Shown here piece after piece: positions 18,082 through 26,864 of a stretch of 54,775 nt of DNA. A program made the translations under genes and the position numbers. This DNA is from Actinophytocola sp. Lineage in GTDB: Bacteria; Actinomycetota; Actinomycetes; Mycobacteriales; Pseudonocardiaceae. Position 1 is the stretch's first letter. Each line of letters begins with the position of its first letter. The stretch covers positions 1-54,775 of the forward strand of contig WHUB01000021.1 of assembly GCA_009377395.1 (NCBI GenBank). The letters are read 5' to 3'. A model generated the notes under the pieces. That model saw only the letters and a list, made by a program, of their open reading frames with translations, ran no database searches and had not been told where the DNA came from.

Positions 18082-19977
18082 ATGACAGAGGTGTCCCAGC
18101 CAGAGCGGCTCACGCTCGCCGCGGACTTCGACGACGCGACCCTGAGCCAGTGGCGGGACCGCGTCGCGGGCGTCCTCCGCAAGACCGGCGCGCTCGGAGC
18201 CGACGACGATGTGCCAGCGCCGGAACGTCTGCTCGCGACCACCACGTTCGACGGCATCGAGCTGCTGCCGCTCTACACCGCCGAGGACGCCGCCGACCTG
18301 CCGCCGGCCGGGTTCCCCGGCCTGGCGCCGTTCGTGCGCGGCACCCGTCCCGAGGGCGCCGTCGCCACCGGCTGGGACACCCGGGTGCACCACGCAGGCG
18401 CCGACCCGGTCGCCACCGCCGATGCGGTGCTGACCGACCTGGAGAACGGCGCGAACTCGGTGTGGCTGCGCGTCGGCGGCACCGCGCTGCCGGTCGATGC
18501 GCTGCCCGGCGTGCTCGGCGGCGTCTACGCCGACCTCGCGCCGGTCGTGCTCGACCCGGGCGCCGAGTACGCGGCCGCCGCCGAGCAACTTCTTGGCGTG
18601 TTCGCCGAGAAGTCCATCGCGCCGAGCGAGGCCATCGGCGTCCTCGGCGCCGACCCGATCGGCCTGCACGCGCGTACCGGTCAGCGGCACGACGTCGACC
18701 CCGCCGCCGAGCTGGCCGCCAGGATCAGTGCCAGCCACCCGAAGCTGCGCACCATCGTCGTCGACGCGCTGCCGTACCACGACGCGGGCGGTTCGGACGC
18801 CCAGGAACTGGCCGCGTCGATCGCCACCGGGGTCGCCTACCTTCGGGCGCTCACCGCGCACGGGCTCGGCGTCGCCGACGCCGCCGCCCAGCTCGAGTTC
18901 CGCTACGCCGCCACCGCCGAGCAGTTCCTCACCACCGCCAAGCTGCGCGCCGCGAGACGTCTCTGGGCGCGGGTGTGCGAGGCGTCCGGGGTCGCCGACG
19001 CCGACGCGGCCCGCGCCGCGCAACGCCAGCACGCCGTGACGTCGTCGGCGATGCTCAGCACCCGCGACCCGTGGGTGAACATGCTGCGCGGCACGCTCGC
19101 CTGCTTCGGCGCCGCCGCGGGCGGCGCGGACGCCATCACGGTGCAGCCGTTCGACGCCGCCATCGGCGTTTCCGACGCGTTCGCCCGCCGCATCGCCCGC
19201 AACACCAGCTCGATCCTGCTGTCGGAGTCCAAGGTGGCCGGTGTGATCGACCCGGCTGGCGGCTCCTGGTACGTCGAGACGCTGACCGACGAGCTGGCGC
19301 AGGCTGCCTGGCGCGAGTTCCAGGCCATCGAGGCGGCGGGCGGCATCGACGCCGAGCTGGCCTCCGGCGCCATCGCGGAGCGGCTGGACACCACCCGGCG
19401 CGCCCGCGAGAAGCGGATCGCCACCCGCCAGGACCCGCTCACCGGCGTGAGCGAGTTCCCCACGTTCGACGAGCAACCGCTGCGGCGCGAGCCGTTGCCG
19501 CCGGACGACCGCACCAGTGGGGGCCTGCCCCGCATCCGGTACGCCCAGCCGTACGAGCGGCTGCGCGACCGCGCCGACGCCCACCTCGCCGAGCACGGCA
19601 AGCGCCCCAAGGTCTTCCTCGCCACGCTCGGCCCGATCGCCGCCCACACCGCGCGGGCGACGTTCGCGGCGAACCTGTTCGCGGCGGGCGGGATCGAGCC
19701 GGTCAACCCCGGCGCGACCGAGACCGTGGCCGACGTGCTCGGCGCGTTCGTCGGCAGCCACACCGCGGTCGCGTGCCTGTGCGGCACCGACATGGCCTAC
19801 GCCGAGCAGGCCGACGAGGTCACGGCGGCACTGCGCAAGGCGGGCGCCAAGGCGGTGCTGCTGGCAGGCAAGCCGACCGACGCCTACGAGGGCGTCACCG
19901 GGTTCGTCCACAAGGGATGCGACGTGCCCGAGGTACTCGCGACGACGCTGGACACGCTGGGAGTGAGTGAACAATGA
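18082..19977 (+). CDS. mutA: Methylmalonyl-CoA mutase small subunit
   Basis: A 631-residue MutA-type subunit with the TIM-barrel mutase domain (about 1-470) and a C-terminal flavodoxin-like domain (about 500-631). That domain lacks the DxHxxG cobalamin motif, as expected for the non-catalytic subunit. It would pair with MutB to convert (R)-methylmalonyl-CoA to succinyl-CoA, the last step from propionyl-CoA. The stop TGA overlaps the mutB ATG by 4 nt. The inositol (mmsA) and carboxylase (accD5) genes in the window could supply its substrate. Confidence 0.96.
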   Translation: MTEVSQPERLTLAADFDDATLSQWRDRVAGVLRKTGALGADDDVPAPERLLATTTFDGIELLPLYTAEDAADLPPAGFPGLAPFVRGTRPEGAVATGWDTRVHHAGADPVATADAVLTDLENGANSVWLRVGGTALPVDALPGVLGGVYADLAPVVLDPGAEYAAAAEQLLGVFAEKSIAPSEAIGVLGADPIGLHARTGQRHDVDPAAELAARISASHPKLRTIVVDALPYHDAGGSDAQELAASIATGVAYLRALTAHGLGVADAAAQLEFRYAATAEQFLTTAKLRAARRLWARVCEASGVADADAARAAQRQHAVTSSAMLSTRDPWVNMLRGTLACFGAAAGGADAITVQPFDAAIGVSDAFARRIARNTSSILLSESKVAGVIDPAGGSWYVETLTDELAQAAWREFQAIEAAGGIDAELASGAIAERLDTTRRAREKRIATRQDPLTGVSEFPTFDEQPLRREPLPPDDRTSGGLPRIRYAQPYERLRDRADAHLAEHGKRPKVFLATLGPIAAHTARATFAANLFAAGGIEPVNPGATETVADVLGAFVGSHTAVACLCGTDMAYAEQADEVTAALRKAGAKAVLLAGKPTDAYEGVTGFVHKGCDVPEVLATTLDTLGVSEQ

Positions 19978-22145
19978 CCATCCCCGACTTCACCGGTGTC
20001 GACCTCGGCTCGCCGCGCGCGGCGGACAAGGCGGAGTGGGTCGCGGCACTCCAAGCCAGCACCGGCAAGGGCACCGACGCGCTGGAGTGGGAGACGCCGG
20101 AGGGCATCGGCATCAAGCCGCTCTACGACGGCGATGATCTGTCCGAACTGGACTTCCTCAGCACCTACCCGGGCATCGCGCCCTTCCTGCGCGGGCCGTA
20201 TCCCACGATGTACGTCAACCAGCCGTGGACCATCCGGCAGTACGCCGGGTTCTCCACCGCCGCCGAGTCCAACGCCTTCTACCGGCGCAACCTCGCGGCA
20301 GGCCAGAAGGGACTGTCGGTCGCCTTCGACCTGGCGACCCACCGGGGCTACGACTCCGATCATCCGCGCGTGTCGGGCGACGTCGGCATGGCGGGCGTCG
20401 CGATCGACTCCATCTACGACATGCGGCAGCTCTTCGACGGCATCCCGCTGGACAAGATGTCGGTGTCGATGACCATGAACGGCGCGGTGCTGCCGGTGAT
20501 GGCGCTCTACGTCGTCGCCGCCGAGGAGCAGGGCGTCAAGCCGGAGCAGCTCGCGGGGACCATCCAGAACGACATCCTCAAGGAGTTCATGGTCCGCAAC
20601 ACCTACATCTACCCGCCGCAGCCGTCGATGCGGATCATCTCCGACATCTTCGCGTACACCTCGCGGCGGATGCCGAAGTTCAACTCGATCTCCATCTCCG
20701 GCTACCACATGCAGGAGGCGGGCGCGACCGCCGACCTGGAGCTGGCCTACACGCTGGCCGACGGCGTCGAGTACATCCGCGCCGGGCTGGACGCCGGGCT
20801 GGAGATCGACGCCTTCGCGCCCCGGCTGTCGTTCTTCTGGGCGATCGGCATGAACTTCTTCACCGAGGTCGCCAAGATGCGCGCGGCCCGGCTGCTGTGG
20901 GCGAAGCTGGTCAAGCAGTTCGAGCCGCGCAACGAGAAGTCGCTGTCGCTGCGCACCCACTGCCAGACGTCCGGCTGGTCGCTGACCGCGCAGGACGTCT
21001 ACAACAACGTGGTGCGCACCTGCGTCGAGGCGATGGCCGCCACGCAGGGCCACACCCAGTCGCTGCACACCAACGCGCTCGACGAGGCGCTGGCGCTGCC
21101 GACCGATTTCTCCGCCCGCATCGCCCGCAACACCCAGCTGCTGTTGCAGCAGGAGTCCGGCACCACCAGCGTGATCGACCCGTGGGGCGGCTCGGCGTTC
21201 GTCGAGAAGCTGACCTACGACTTGGCGCGGCGGGCGTGGGCGCACATCAGCGAGGTCGAGTCGGCGGGCGGCATGGCCCGCGCGATCGACGCGGGCATCC
21301 CGAAGCTGCGGATCGAGGAGGCCGCCGCGCGCACCCAGGCGCGGATCGACTCCGGCAGGCAGCCCGTCATCGGCGTCAACACCTACCGCGTCGCCGAGGA
21401 CGAGCAGATCGACGTGCGACAGGTCGACAACGCGGAGGTGCGCGCGGAGCAGCTCGACAAGCTGGCCCGGCTGCGCGAGGAGCGCGACCAGGGCGAGGTC
21501 GACACCGCGCTGCGGGCGCTCACCGCAGGCGCCGAGGGTGACGGCAACCTGCTCGAGCTGGCCATCGACGCCGCCCGCGCCAAGGCGACCGTCGGCGAGA
21601 TCTCCGACGCGCTGGAACGGGTGTGGGGTCGTCACGCCGGGCAGATTCGTACCATTTCCGGTGTGTACAGCCATGAGGTCGGCAGCTCGCCCGCCGTCGA
21701 GACCGCGCGCGAGAAGGTCGACGCGTTCGCCGAGGAAGAGGGCCGCAGGCCGCGCATCCTGGTCGCCAAGATGGGGCAGGACGGCCACGACCGGGGCCAG
21801 AAGGTCATCGCGACCGCGTTCGCCGACATCGGCTTCGACGTCGACGTCGGCCCGCTGTTCTCCACCCCGGCCGAGGTCGCGCGGCAGGCCGTCGAGGCGG
21901 ACGTGCACGTGATCGGGGTGTCCTCGCTCGCGGCGGGCCACCTGACGCTGGTGCCCGCGCTGCGCGCCGAGCTGGCCGAGCTGGACCGCTCCGACATCAT
22001 GGTCGTGGTCGGCGGCGTCATCCCGCCGCAGGACTTCGACGCGCTGCGCGAGGCGGGGGCAGCCGCGATCTTCCCGCCGGGCACCGTCATCGCCGAGGCC
22101 GCGATCGGCCTGCTCGACCAGCTTGCCGCCGTGCACGGGTACTGA
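19974..22145 (+). CDS. mutB: Methylmalonyl-CoA mutase large subunit
   Basis: A 723-residue catalytic subunit with the usual length for the family. The CoA/substrate barrel includes [22 protein letters not shown] and [11 protein letters not shown]. The C-terminal B12 domain carries the lower-axial-ligand motif GQDGHDRG (His within DxHxxG) near residue 605 and the GG turn in VVVGGVIP. The adenosylcobalamin-dependent reaction isomerises methylmalonyl-CoA to succinyl-CoA. Start and stop overlap both neighbours (ATGA with mutA; meaB begins on the last base of the TGA). Confidence 0.97.
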   Translation: MTIPDFTGVDLGSPRAADKAEWVAALQASTGKGTDALEWETPEGIGIKPLYDGDDLSELDFLSTYPGIAPFLRGPYPTMYVNQPWTIRQYAGFSTAAESNAFYRRNLAAGQKGLSVAFDLATHRGYDSDHPRVSGDVGMAGVAIDSIYDMRQLFDGIPLDKMSVSMTMNGAVLPVMALYVVAAEEQGVKPEQLAGTIQNDILKEFMVRNTYIYPPQPSMRIISDIFAYTSRRMPKFNSISISGYHMQEAGATADLELAYTLADGVEYIRAGLDAGLEIDAFAPRLSFFWAIGMNFFTEVAKMRAARLLWAKLVKQFEPRNEKSLSLRTHCQTSGWSLTAQDVYNNVVRTCVEAMAATQGHTQSLHTNALDEALALPTDFSARIARNTQLLLQQESGTTSVIDPWGGSAFVEKLTYDLARRAWAHISEVESAGGMARAIDAGIPKLRIEEAAARTQARIDSGRQPVIGVNTYRVAEDEQIDVRQVDNAEVRAEQLDKLARLREERDQGEVDTALRALTAGAEGDGNLLELAIDAARAKATVGEISDALERVWGRHAGQIRTISGVYSHEVGSSPAVETAREKVDAFAEEEGRRPRILVAKMGQDGHDRGQKVIATAFADIGFDVDVGPLFSTPAEVARQAVEADVHVIGVSSLAAGHLTLVPALRAELAELDRSDIMVVVGGVIPPQDFDALREAGAAAIFPPGTVIAEAAIGLLDQLAAVHGY

Positions 22146-23131
22146 TGGCGCCACGCACGATCGACGTCGCCGCCTACGCCAAGGGGGTGCTCGCGGGTGA
22201 CCGGGGAGCGCTGTCCCGGGCGATCACCCTGGTCGAGTCGGCGCGCGCCGAACACCGCGAACAGGCGCAGCAGTTGCTCATCGAGCTGCTGCCCCGCTCG
22301 GGCGGCGCCGCCCGCGTCGGCATCACCGGCGTGCCGGGCGTCGGCAAGTCGACGTTCATCGAGTCGCTCGGCACCACGCTGACCTCGCAGGGACACCGGG
22401 TGGCGGTGCTCGCGGTCGACCCGTCGTCGACCCGCACCGGCGGCAGCATCCTCGGTGACAAGACGCGAATGGCGAAGCTGGCCACCGACCCGGACGCCTT
22501 CATCCGGCCGTCACCCACCTCGGGCACGCTGGGCGGCGTCGCCCGCGCCACCCGCGAGACGATCGTGCTGATGGAGGCCGCTGGCTACGACGTCGTGCTG
22601 GTGGAGACGGTCGGCGTCGGGCAGTCCGAGGTCACCGTGGCCAACATGGTCGACTGCTTCCTGTACCTGACGCTCGCCCGCACCGGCGACCAGCTGCAAG
22701 GCATCAAGAAGGGCGTGCTCGAGCTGGCCGACGTCATCGCGGTGAACAAGGCCGACGGCGAGCACGAGCGGGAGGCGCGCAAGGCGGCGCGGGAGCTGTC
22801 CGGCGCGCTGCGGCTGCTGTACGGGCCGGACGCGAGCTGGACGCCGCCGGTACTGACCTGTAGCGGCATGACCGGCGCCGGACTGGACACGATCTGGCAG
22901 CAGATCGGTAAGCACCGCGACGCCATGGCCGCCTCCGGCGAGCTCGCCGACAAGCGGAGCAGGCAGCAGGTGGACTGGATGTGGACGATGGTGCGCGAGC
23001 AGCTGCTGCTCCGGCTGGAGGGCCACACCGGCGTCCGCGCGGTCGTCGGCGAGGTCGAGCGGTTGGTGCGGGAGGGTGAGATCACGCCGACACTCGCCAC
23101 GCAGCGCATATTGGACGCCTTCGGGGAGTAA
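22145..23131 (+). CDS. meaB: Methylmalonyl-CoA mutase-associated GTPase MeaB
   Basis: A 328-residue G3E-family GTPase (ArgK/MeaB). It has Walker [10 protein letters not shown] near residue 62, the switch region [18 protein letters not shown], the [10 protein letters not shown] strand and the base-recognition motif NKAD. MeaB loads and protects the adenosylcobalamin cofactor of the mutase. Its ATG overlaps the mutB stop codon by one base, giving a coupled mutA-mutB-meaB unit. Confidence 0.95.
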   Translation: MAPRTIDVAAYAKGVLAGDRGALSRAITLVESARAEHREQAQQLLIELLPRSGGAARVGITGVPGVGKSTFIESLGTTLTSQGHRVAVLAVDPSSTRTGGSILGDKTRMAKLATDPDAFIRPSPTSGTLGGVARATRETIVLMEAAGYDVVLVETVGVGQSEVTVANMVDCFLYLTLARTGDQLQGIKKGVLELADVIAVNKADGEHEREARKAARELSGALRLLYGPDASWTPPVLTCSGMTGAGLDTIWQQIGKHRDAMAASGELADKRSRQQVDWMWTMVREQLLLRLEGHTGVRAVVGEVERLVREGEITPTLATQRILDAFGE

Positions 23132-23166
23132 CCTGGCGCCGCGCGTGCTGGGACGGTGAAGGAGCG

Positions 23167-23556
23167 ATGACGAAGTTGCGTGGTGTCGGGCTGACGCTGG
23201 TGTTCGCTGGTATCGCGGCCGCGTTGGTGCCCGCCCTCGGACTCGCGGGGCCGGTCGAGGTGCCGGTGAGCGGCGAGCCGGTGGCCGCCGTCGCGACCAC
23301 CCAGCAGACCGCGACGACCACGGGCACCGATCAGGCGCAGCAGGCTGAGGACACCACGGAGCCGCCGGCGACGTCGTCAAGCCCGGACAAGAGCGACGGC
23401 AAGGGCGACGACAACGGCACCAACATCAACGAGCGCGTGAAGCGAGCCAACGGCGAGCTGCGCAAGCACAAGCTGATCGTGGGCGGCGCCGCCGTCGGGC
23501 TGCTGGTGATCGTGCTGCTGGGGCGCAAGGCGCGGTCGAAGCGCGACAGCTCGTAG
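23167..23556 (+). CDS. Small exported/membrane protein, unknown function
   Basis: A 129-residue protein not recognised as a named family. The N-terminus is a signal-peptide-like or signal-anchor segment (about residues 6-27). A low-complexity Thr/Gln/Asp/Ser-rich stretch (about 45-90) follows, then a membrane helix (about 102-119, LIVGGAAVGLLVIVLLG) and a short basic tail. AAGGAG lies just before the ATG, with short spacing. It begins 35 nt after meaB and may be co-transcribed with it, but its content gives no link to the mutase. Confidence 0.7.
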   Translation: MTKLRGVGLTLVFAGIAAALVPALGLAGPVEVPVSGEPVAAVATTQQTATTTGTDQAQQAEDTTEPPATSSSPDKSDGKGDDNGTNINERVKRANGELRKHKLIVGGAAVGLLVIVLLGRKARSKRDSS

Positions 23557-23576
23557 CGCGCCGTCCGGCCGGGGCC

Positions 23577-23614
23577 CGGTTCGGTCGCGGAATTAGTTCA
23601 GTCAAACCGAACCG
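23577..23614. terminator. Inverted repeat downstream of small membrane protein
   Basis: CGGTTCGGT (23577-23585) and ACCGAACCG (23606-23614) form a perfect 9-bp stem with a 20-nt loop, 20 nt after the stop codon at 23556. There is no T-run after it. It could end the mutAB-meaB transcript or be a protein-binding site; the long loop makes a classical terminator uncertain. Confidence 0.35.
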
Positions 23615-23708
23615 TGGGTAACCGCTTGCCGACGGAACTCGACCGGCCGTCTCTCGGCCCCCTGCTCCGCTACTCTGAATGGGGAGTGGAGTGCAAGAAT
23701 GATCACAA

Positions 23709-23774
23709 ATGGCTATGACTTCTATTGCTCTCGCGGTACTGGACGCTCCTGAGCGAGTCGGGGGTGGCTCATGA
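23709..23774 (+). CDS. Possible 21-residue leader peptide
   Basis: A short frame begins ATG GCT ATG and ends with a TGA that overlaps the ATG of the amidohydrolase (ATGA, 23771-23774), a layout typical of coupled translation. The peptide reads MAMTSIALAVLDAPERV plus GGGS. The stretch is more AT-rich than its surroundings. No homology is claimed; it may be fortuitous. Confidence 0.3.
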   Translation: MAMTSIALAVLDAPERVGGGS

Positions 23775-25147
23775 CGACTTCACCGCACACGCGCCCTGGC
23801 AGATCGGCGCGCGCTGTCCAGGACAGCATCGCCGGCAGCCGTCCGCTGCGGGCGGCCGCGCCCTCGACGACCGGCTCGCTGGGCGACGGCGCCGCGCTGC
23901 ACACCATCTCCGACGCCGAGCTCGACGGGCTGATCACTCCGAATGGCGTCACCATGTCGTCCGTGGCTGACATGGGCGCCGGGCGTGGGCCGGAATGGCT
24001 GGACCACTGGCTCGCGGCCAACTCGGCCGACGTGGTGGCCTGGCGCAGACACATTCACACCAACCCCGAGCTGGCCCGGCGCGAGTACGGGACCACCGAG
24101 CTGGTGGTGCGCGTGCTGCGTTCGCTCGGGCTCAAGCCGTGGGTGATGCCGGGCGGCACCGGCGTGGTCTGCGACATCGGCGACGGTGAGCGGTGCGTCG
24201 CGCTGCGCGCGGACATGGACGCGCTGCCGATCACCGAGGCGACCGGGCTGCCGTTCGCCTCGGCGGTCGACGGCGTGGCCCATGCCTGCGGGCACGATGC
24301 GCACACCGCGATCCTGCTGGCCACGGCCTCGGCGCTGGCGGCAGCGCCCTCGCTGCCCGGCCGGGTGCGGCTGCTGTTCCAGCCTGCTGAAGAGGTCATG
24401 CCCGGTGGCGCGCTCGACGCCATCGCGGCCGGCGCGCTGGAGGGTGTCGAGCGCATCTTCGGGCTGCACTGCGACCCGCGCCTCCCGGTCGGCAAGATCG
24501 GCACCAGGACCGGCGCCATCACCTCGGCCGCCGACCTGGTCGAGCTGCGGCTGACCTCGCCGGGCGGGCACACCTCCCGGCCGCACCTGACCGCCGACCT
24601 GGTGCACGCGCTCGGCAGCGTGATCACCGGGCTGCCCGCGCTGATCTCGCGCCGGATCGACCCGCGCTCCGGCACGGTGCTGGTGTGGGGAGCGGTGCAC
24701 GCAGGCGAGGCCGCGAACGCGGTGCCGGAGGAAGGCACGCTGCTCGGCACCCTGCGGACGGCCGACATCGCGGTCTGGCGGGAGCTGGAGCCGCTGGTCG
24801 AGGCGTCGATCGAGTCGCTGCTCGCGCCGACCGGCGTCGGTTTCTCGCTGAACTACCGGCGCGGTGTGCCGCCCGTCGTGTGCGACGCGCAGAGCACGGA
24901 GTTCCTGCGCCAGGCCGCCGCGGCGGGGCTGGGGCAGGACGCCAACACCAGCACCGAGCAGTCGTCGGGTGGCGAGGACTTCGGCTGGTACCTGGAGCAC
25001 GCCGACGGCGCGTTCGCCCGGCTGGGCGTCTGGCCCGGCGGTGGGCCGCAGCGCGACCTGCACCAGGGCACCTTCGAGCTCGACGAGCGCGCCCTCCCCG
25101 TCGGCGTCCGCCTCATGGTCCACACCGCCCTGACTGCCCTGTCCTGA
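23771..25147 (+). CDS. M20-family amidohydrolase (AmiA/hippurate-hydrolase-like)
   Basis: A 458-residue M20D metallopeptidase-type amidohydrolase. Metal-site motifs are HACGHDAHTAILLA, the PAEE glutamates and GLHCDP, with a dimerisation lid domain between about 245 and 365. Family members remove N-acyl or amide groups, for example from amino-acid conjugates. The ATG at 23771 gives a 75-residue Pro/Ala/Ser-rich N-terminal extension; internal ATGs at 23954 or 23972 would give a more usual start just before GPEWLDHWL. GGGGGTGG upstream supports 23771. In M. tuberculosis amiA1/amiB1 lie in the same neighbourhood, as I recall. Confidence 0.88.
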   Translation: MTTSPHTRPGRSARAVQDSIAGSRPLRAAAPSTTGSLGDGAALHTISDAELDGLITPNGVTMSSVADMGAGRGPEWLDHWLAANSADVVAWRRHIHTNPELARREYGTTELVVRVLRSLGLKPWVMPGGTGVVCDIGDGERCVALRADMDALPITEATGLPFASAVDGVAHACGHDAHTAILLATASALAAAPSLPGRVRLLFQPAEEVMPGGALDAIAAGALEGVERIFGLHCDPRLPVGKIGTRTGAITSAADLVELRLTSPGGHTSRPHLTADLVHALGSVITGLPALISRRIDPRSGTVLVWGAVHAGEAANAVPEEGTLLGTLRTADIAVWRELEPLVEASIESLLAPTGVGFSLNYRRGVPPVVCDAQSTEFLRQAAAAGLGQDANTSTEQSSGGEDFGWYLEHADGAFARLGVWPGGGPQRDLHQGTFELDERALPVGVRLMVHTALTALS

Positions 25148-25188
25148 CCTCCGGGGGTGGCGCGCGGTGGGGTGGCGTCGCGTGCGTC

Positions 25189-25292
25189 TGTCCCACATTC
25201 AGGGCGCCGTGTCCCACACTCAGGGCGCCGTGTCCCACGTTGAGGACGTCGTGTCCCACGTTCGTGCCCGCGTGTTCGCCGTTCACGCCACG
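25189..25292 (+). repeat. Tandem 21-bp repeats with TGTCCCAC core
   Basis: Four units of exactly 21 bp start at 25189, 25210, 25231 and 25252, each opening with TGTCCCAC. A degenerate fifth begins at 25273 and runs into the 3' end of the next gene. The first two units differ at a single position. Spacing is head-to-tail with no spacers. Confidence 0.85.
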
Positions 25293-26191
25293 TTGAGGAT
25301 GTGGCCGCGCGTCCGCATCGCTTCCGCCACTGCGGCGATCAGCCGGTACGGATCGCGCAGGTCCTCGGCGGTGGCGTGGATGAGGATCCAGCCACGGCGT
25401 CGGAGGTCGGCGTCTCGCGCCGCGTCGCGGGCAGCGCGGAGTTCGTGCGCCTCATAGCCGTCGTACTCCACCGCGACACGGAACGCCAGCCAGGCGAAGT
25501 CGAGCCGATACAGCTCGTTGCCGTCGATGTCGGCGATGCTGACCTGCTGCTCGGGGATGGGAAGTCCGCCGTCAACGAGTGCGAGCAACGTCCGGCTCTC
25601 GGCGGGTGATTCTGAGTCGCCGCGCGCCAGGTCGAGCAGCTCGGTCGCCTGCAGCGTGCCGCGGCGATCCCGGCGTGATCTGATTCGCTCGCCGATGGTG
25701 GCGCGAAGCATGTCTCGTTCGCCATGCGGAACGCTCGCCAGTACCTGGTCGGCGCAGGCGATCGCGGTGCGGCGAGAACTCCGGCACAACACCTCGGTGA
25801 GCGCGTGCCGGATCGTCACCACGCGCAGTCCGTCGACCTGCTCGGAGTGAAAGTCGATCAGGTGGCCGTGCTGCACCGTGACGTCGCCGCGTCCGCGCAC
25901 CTTGCGCGGATACGGCAGCAGCAGATGAATTGGCGCCGAGTAAGCGGCGGTGACACCTCGGATGAACAGGGCGCTGTGGCTGCCCAGCGTGGCGTCCGGT
26001 CCCGCCAGGAGCAGCGCGGCGGCGGCACGGCTATGGAACTCGGTCGCGCGACGTGGGTCGATGAGCACCTCACGCGAGTATGGCTTGAGTCGTCCACTAC
26101 GGACGACGGTACGCAGCGCGTTCGCGCCGATGTGCTGACTGAGTTCGGCACGGGTGTAGGCGCCGTGCAGTCCGCCGGGCAAGTCGTTCAC
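25283..26191 (-). CDS. AbiEi-like N-terminus plus DUF559/Vsr-like nuclease domain protein
   Basis: A 302-residue protein. The first 90 residues (GAYTRAELSQHIG, LIDPRRATEF, GSHSALFIRGV) resemble the winged-helix/AbiEi-type region found in many actinomycete proteins. The C-terminal third resembles a PD-(D/E)XK fold of the DUF559/Vsr group. Candidate catalytic residues are Glu in SPAESR, Asp in YRLDFAW and Glu/Asp in VAVEYDG; the helix RDADLRRRGW is typical. It may be a nuclease linked to defence or DNA repair, but activity is unproven. The GTG start has no good Shine-Dalgarno. The gene is flanked by inverted clusters of 21-bp repeats and has DnaA-box-like repeats upstream. Confidence 0.7.
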   Translation of the reverse strand: MNDLPGGLHGAYTRAELSQHIGANALRTVVRSGRLKPYSREVLIDPRRATEFHSRAAAALLLAGPDATLGSHSALFIRGVTAAYSAPIHLLLPYPRKVRGRGDVTVQHGHLIDFHSEQVDGLRVVTIRHALTEVLCRSSRRTAIACADQVLASVPHGERDMLRATIGERIRSRRDRRGTLQATELLDLARGDSESPAESRTLLALVDGGLPIPEQQVSIADIDGNELYRLDFAWLAFRVAVEYDGYEAHELRAARDAARDADLRRRGWILIHATAEDLRDPYRLIAAVAEAMRTRGHILNVA

Positions 26192-26220
26192 GCCTCAACC
26201 ATCGCCGGACGACGTCGCCC

Positions 26221-26270
26221 TGTGAATAACGCCGCGAATCCTGTGGACAACTCACAGCTGTGGACAACTC
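26221..26270. repeat. DnaA-box-like direct repeats upstream of nuclease-like gene
   Basis: CTGTGGACAACTC occurs twice (26241-26253 and 26258-26270), and TGTGAATAA lies at 26221-26229. The complements TTGTCCACA (twice) and TTATTCACA match DnaA-box forms. They lie 30-80 nt upstream of the GTG at 26191. Confidence 0.55.
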
Positions 26271-26286
26271 CTGTGCCGGTGTGGAC

Positions 26287-26316
26287 GTGGAACACAACGG
26301 CAGGAAGGTGGGACAC
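26287..26316 (-). repeat. Inverted copies of the 21-bp repeat core
   Basis: GTGGAACAC (26287-26295) and GTGGGACAC (26308-26316) are 21 bp apart and are the complement of the TGTCCCAC core seen at 25189-25259. They lie on the far side of the nuclease-like gene in the opposite orientation. Confidence 0.6.
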
Positions 26317-26331
26317 GACGCCAGCCGGAAC

Positions 26332-26361
26332 CACCCTGCCAACGGTGCCGTTGGCAGGGTG
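26332..26361 (-). terminator. Hairpin terminator after gamma-glutamylcyclotransferase gene
   Basis: A perfect 30-base palindrome (14-bp arms beginning CACCCTGCCAACGG around a central TG) abuts the stop codon at 26362. In RNA this is about a 12-bp stem with a 6-nt loop. No T-run follows, as is common in actinomycetes. Confidence 0.75.
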
Positions 26362-26814
26362 TCAGGGGCCGATGCCGATGCAGGGGCGGGTGCGTAGGTC
26401 GGACACGTAGTCGGCCGGGGCGCCGGCGGCCTCGGCGGCGTCGGCGAGCACGCCCAGGTACCGCGCCGACGGCAGCCCGCCCTCGTAGGCGTCGAGCACG
26501 TACAGCCACGCCAGCACCGGGCCCTCCAGCGTCTGCACCCGCAACCTGATCTTGTTGTGCAGGAACAGCTCGTCGCCTTCCCAGCGGTCGAGGCCCTTCT
26601 CGTCGCCCGCACAGACGTCGTAGAGCACCACGAACACCCGGGAGTCGCGGTCCTCGACGATGGTGGCGAGCGCCCCTTCCCAGCCGATGTCCTCGCCGCC
26701 GAACGTCAGCCGCCAGCCTTCGAGCCAGCCGGTCCCCGCCATCGGCGAGTGCGGTGCGCGCTCGGCCATCTGGGCGGGTTCCATGTTGGAGCCGTAGGCA
26801 GCATAGAGGGGCAC
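26362..26814 (-). CDS. Gamma-glutamylcyclotransferase-like protein
   Basis: A 150-residue protein beginning LYAAYGSNM, the YGSNM substrate loop of the GGCT/AIG2 fold. An acidic residue in RWEGDEL fits the expected catalytic Glu position, and the strands VFVVLYDV and VLAWLYVLD are typical. The family releases pyroglutamate from gamma-glutamyl compounds, but many members are uncharacterised. GTG at 26814 lies 7 nt after a TACTAT hexamer and has no Shine-Dalgarno. It is divergent from lpdA, as I recall also in M. tuberculosis (Rv3304/Rv3303c). Confidence 0.82.
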   Translation of the reverse strand: MPLYAAYGSNMEPAQMAERAPHSPMAGTGWLEGWRLTFGGEDIGWEGALATIVEDRDSRVFVVLYDVCAGDEKGLDRWEGDELFLHNKIRLRVQTLEGPVLAWLYVLDAYEGGLPSARYLGVLADAAEAAGAPADYVSDLRTRPCIGIGP

Positions 26815-26821
26815 GTCCGAG

Positions 26822-26827
26822 ATAGTA
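26822..26827 (-). promoter_or_regulatory. -10 box of gamma-glutamylcyclotransferase gene, leaderless type
   Basis: TACTAT on the minus strand lies 7 nt before the GTG at 26814, with no Shine-Dalgarno between. The same 50-bp gap must also hold the lpdA promoter. Confidence 0.55.
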
Positions 26828-26864
26828 ACGTTGTCCGCGCGGGAACACAGTGAGGAGGCGACGG

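Noticed and set aside
25189..25292. CRISPR array
   Set aside because: Units are head-to-tail with no spacers and no cas genes are near.
25167..25457. Frame with repeated VSHTQGA-like peptide units
   Set aside because: The peptide repeats only reflect the 21-bp DNA repeats and the frame then runs antisense into the nuclease-like gene.
26221..26270. Replication origin from DnaA-box-like repeats
   Set aside because: Only three boxes, no AT-rich unwinding region, and no dnaA, dnaN or recF nearby.
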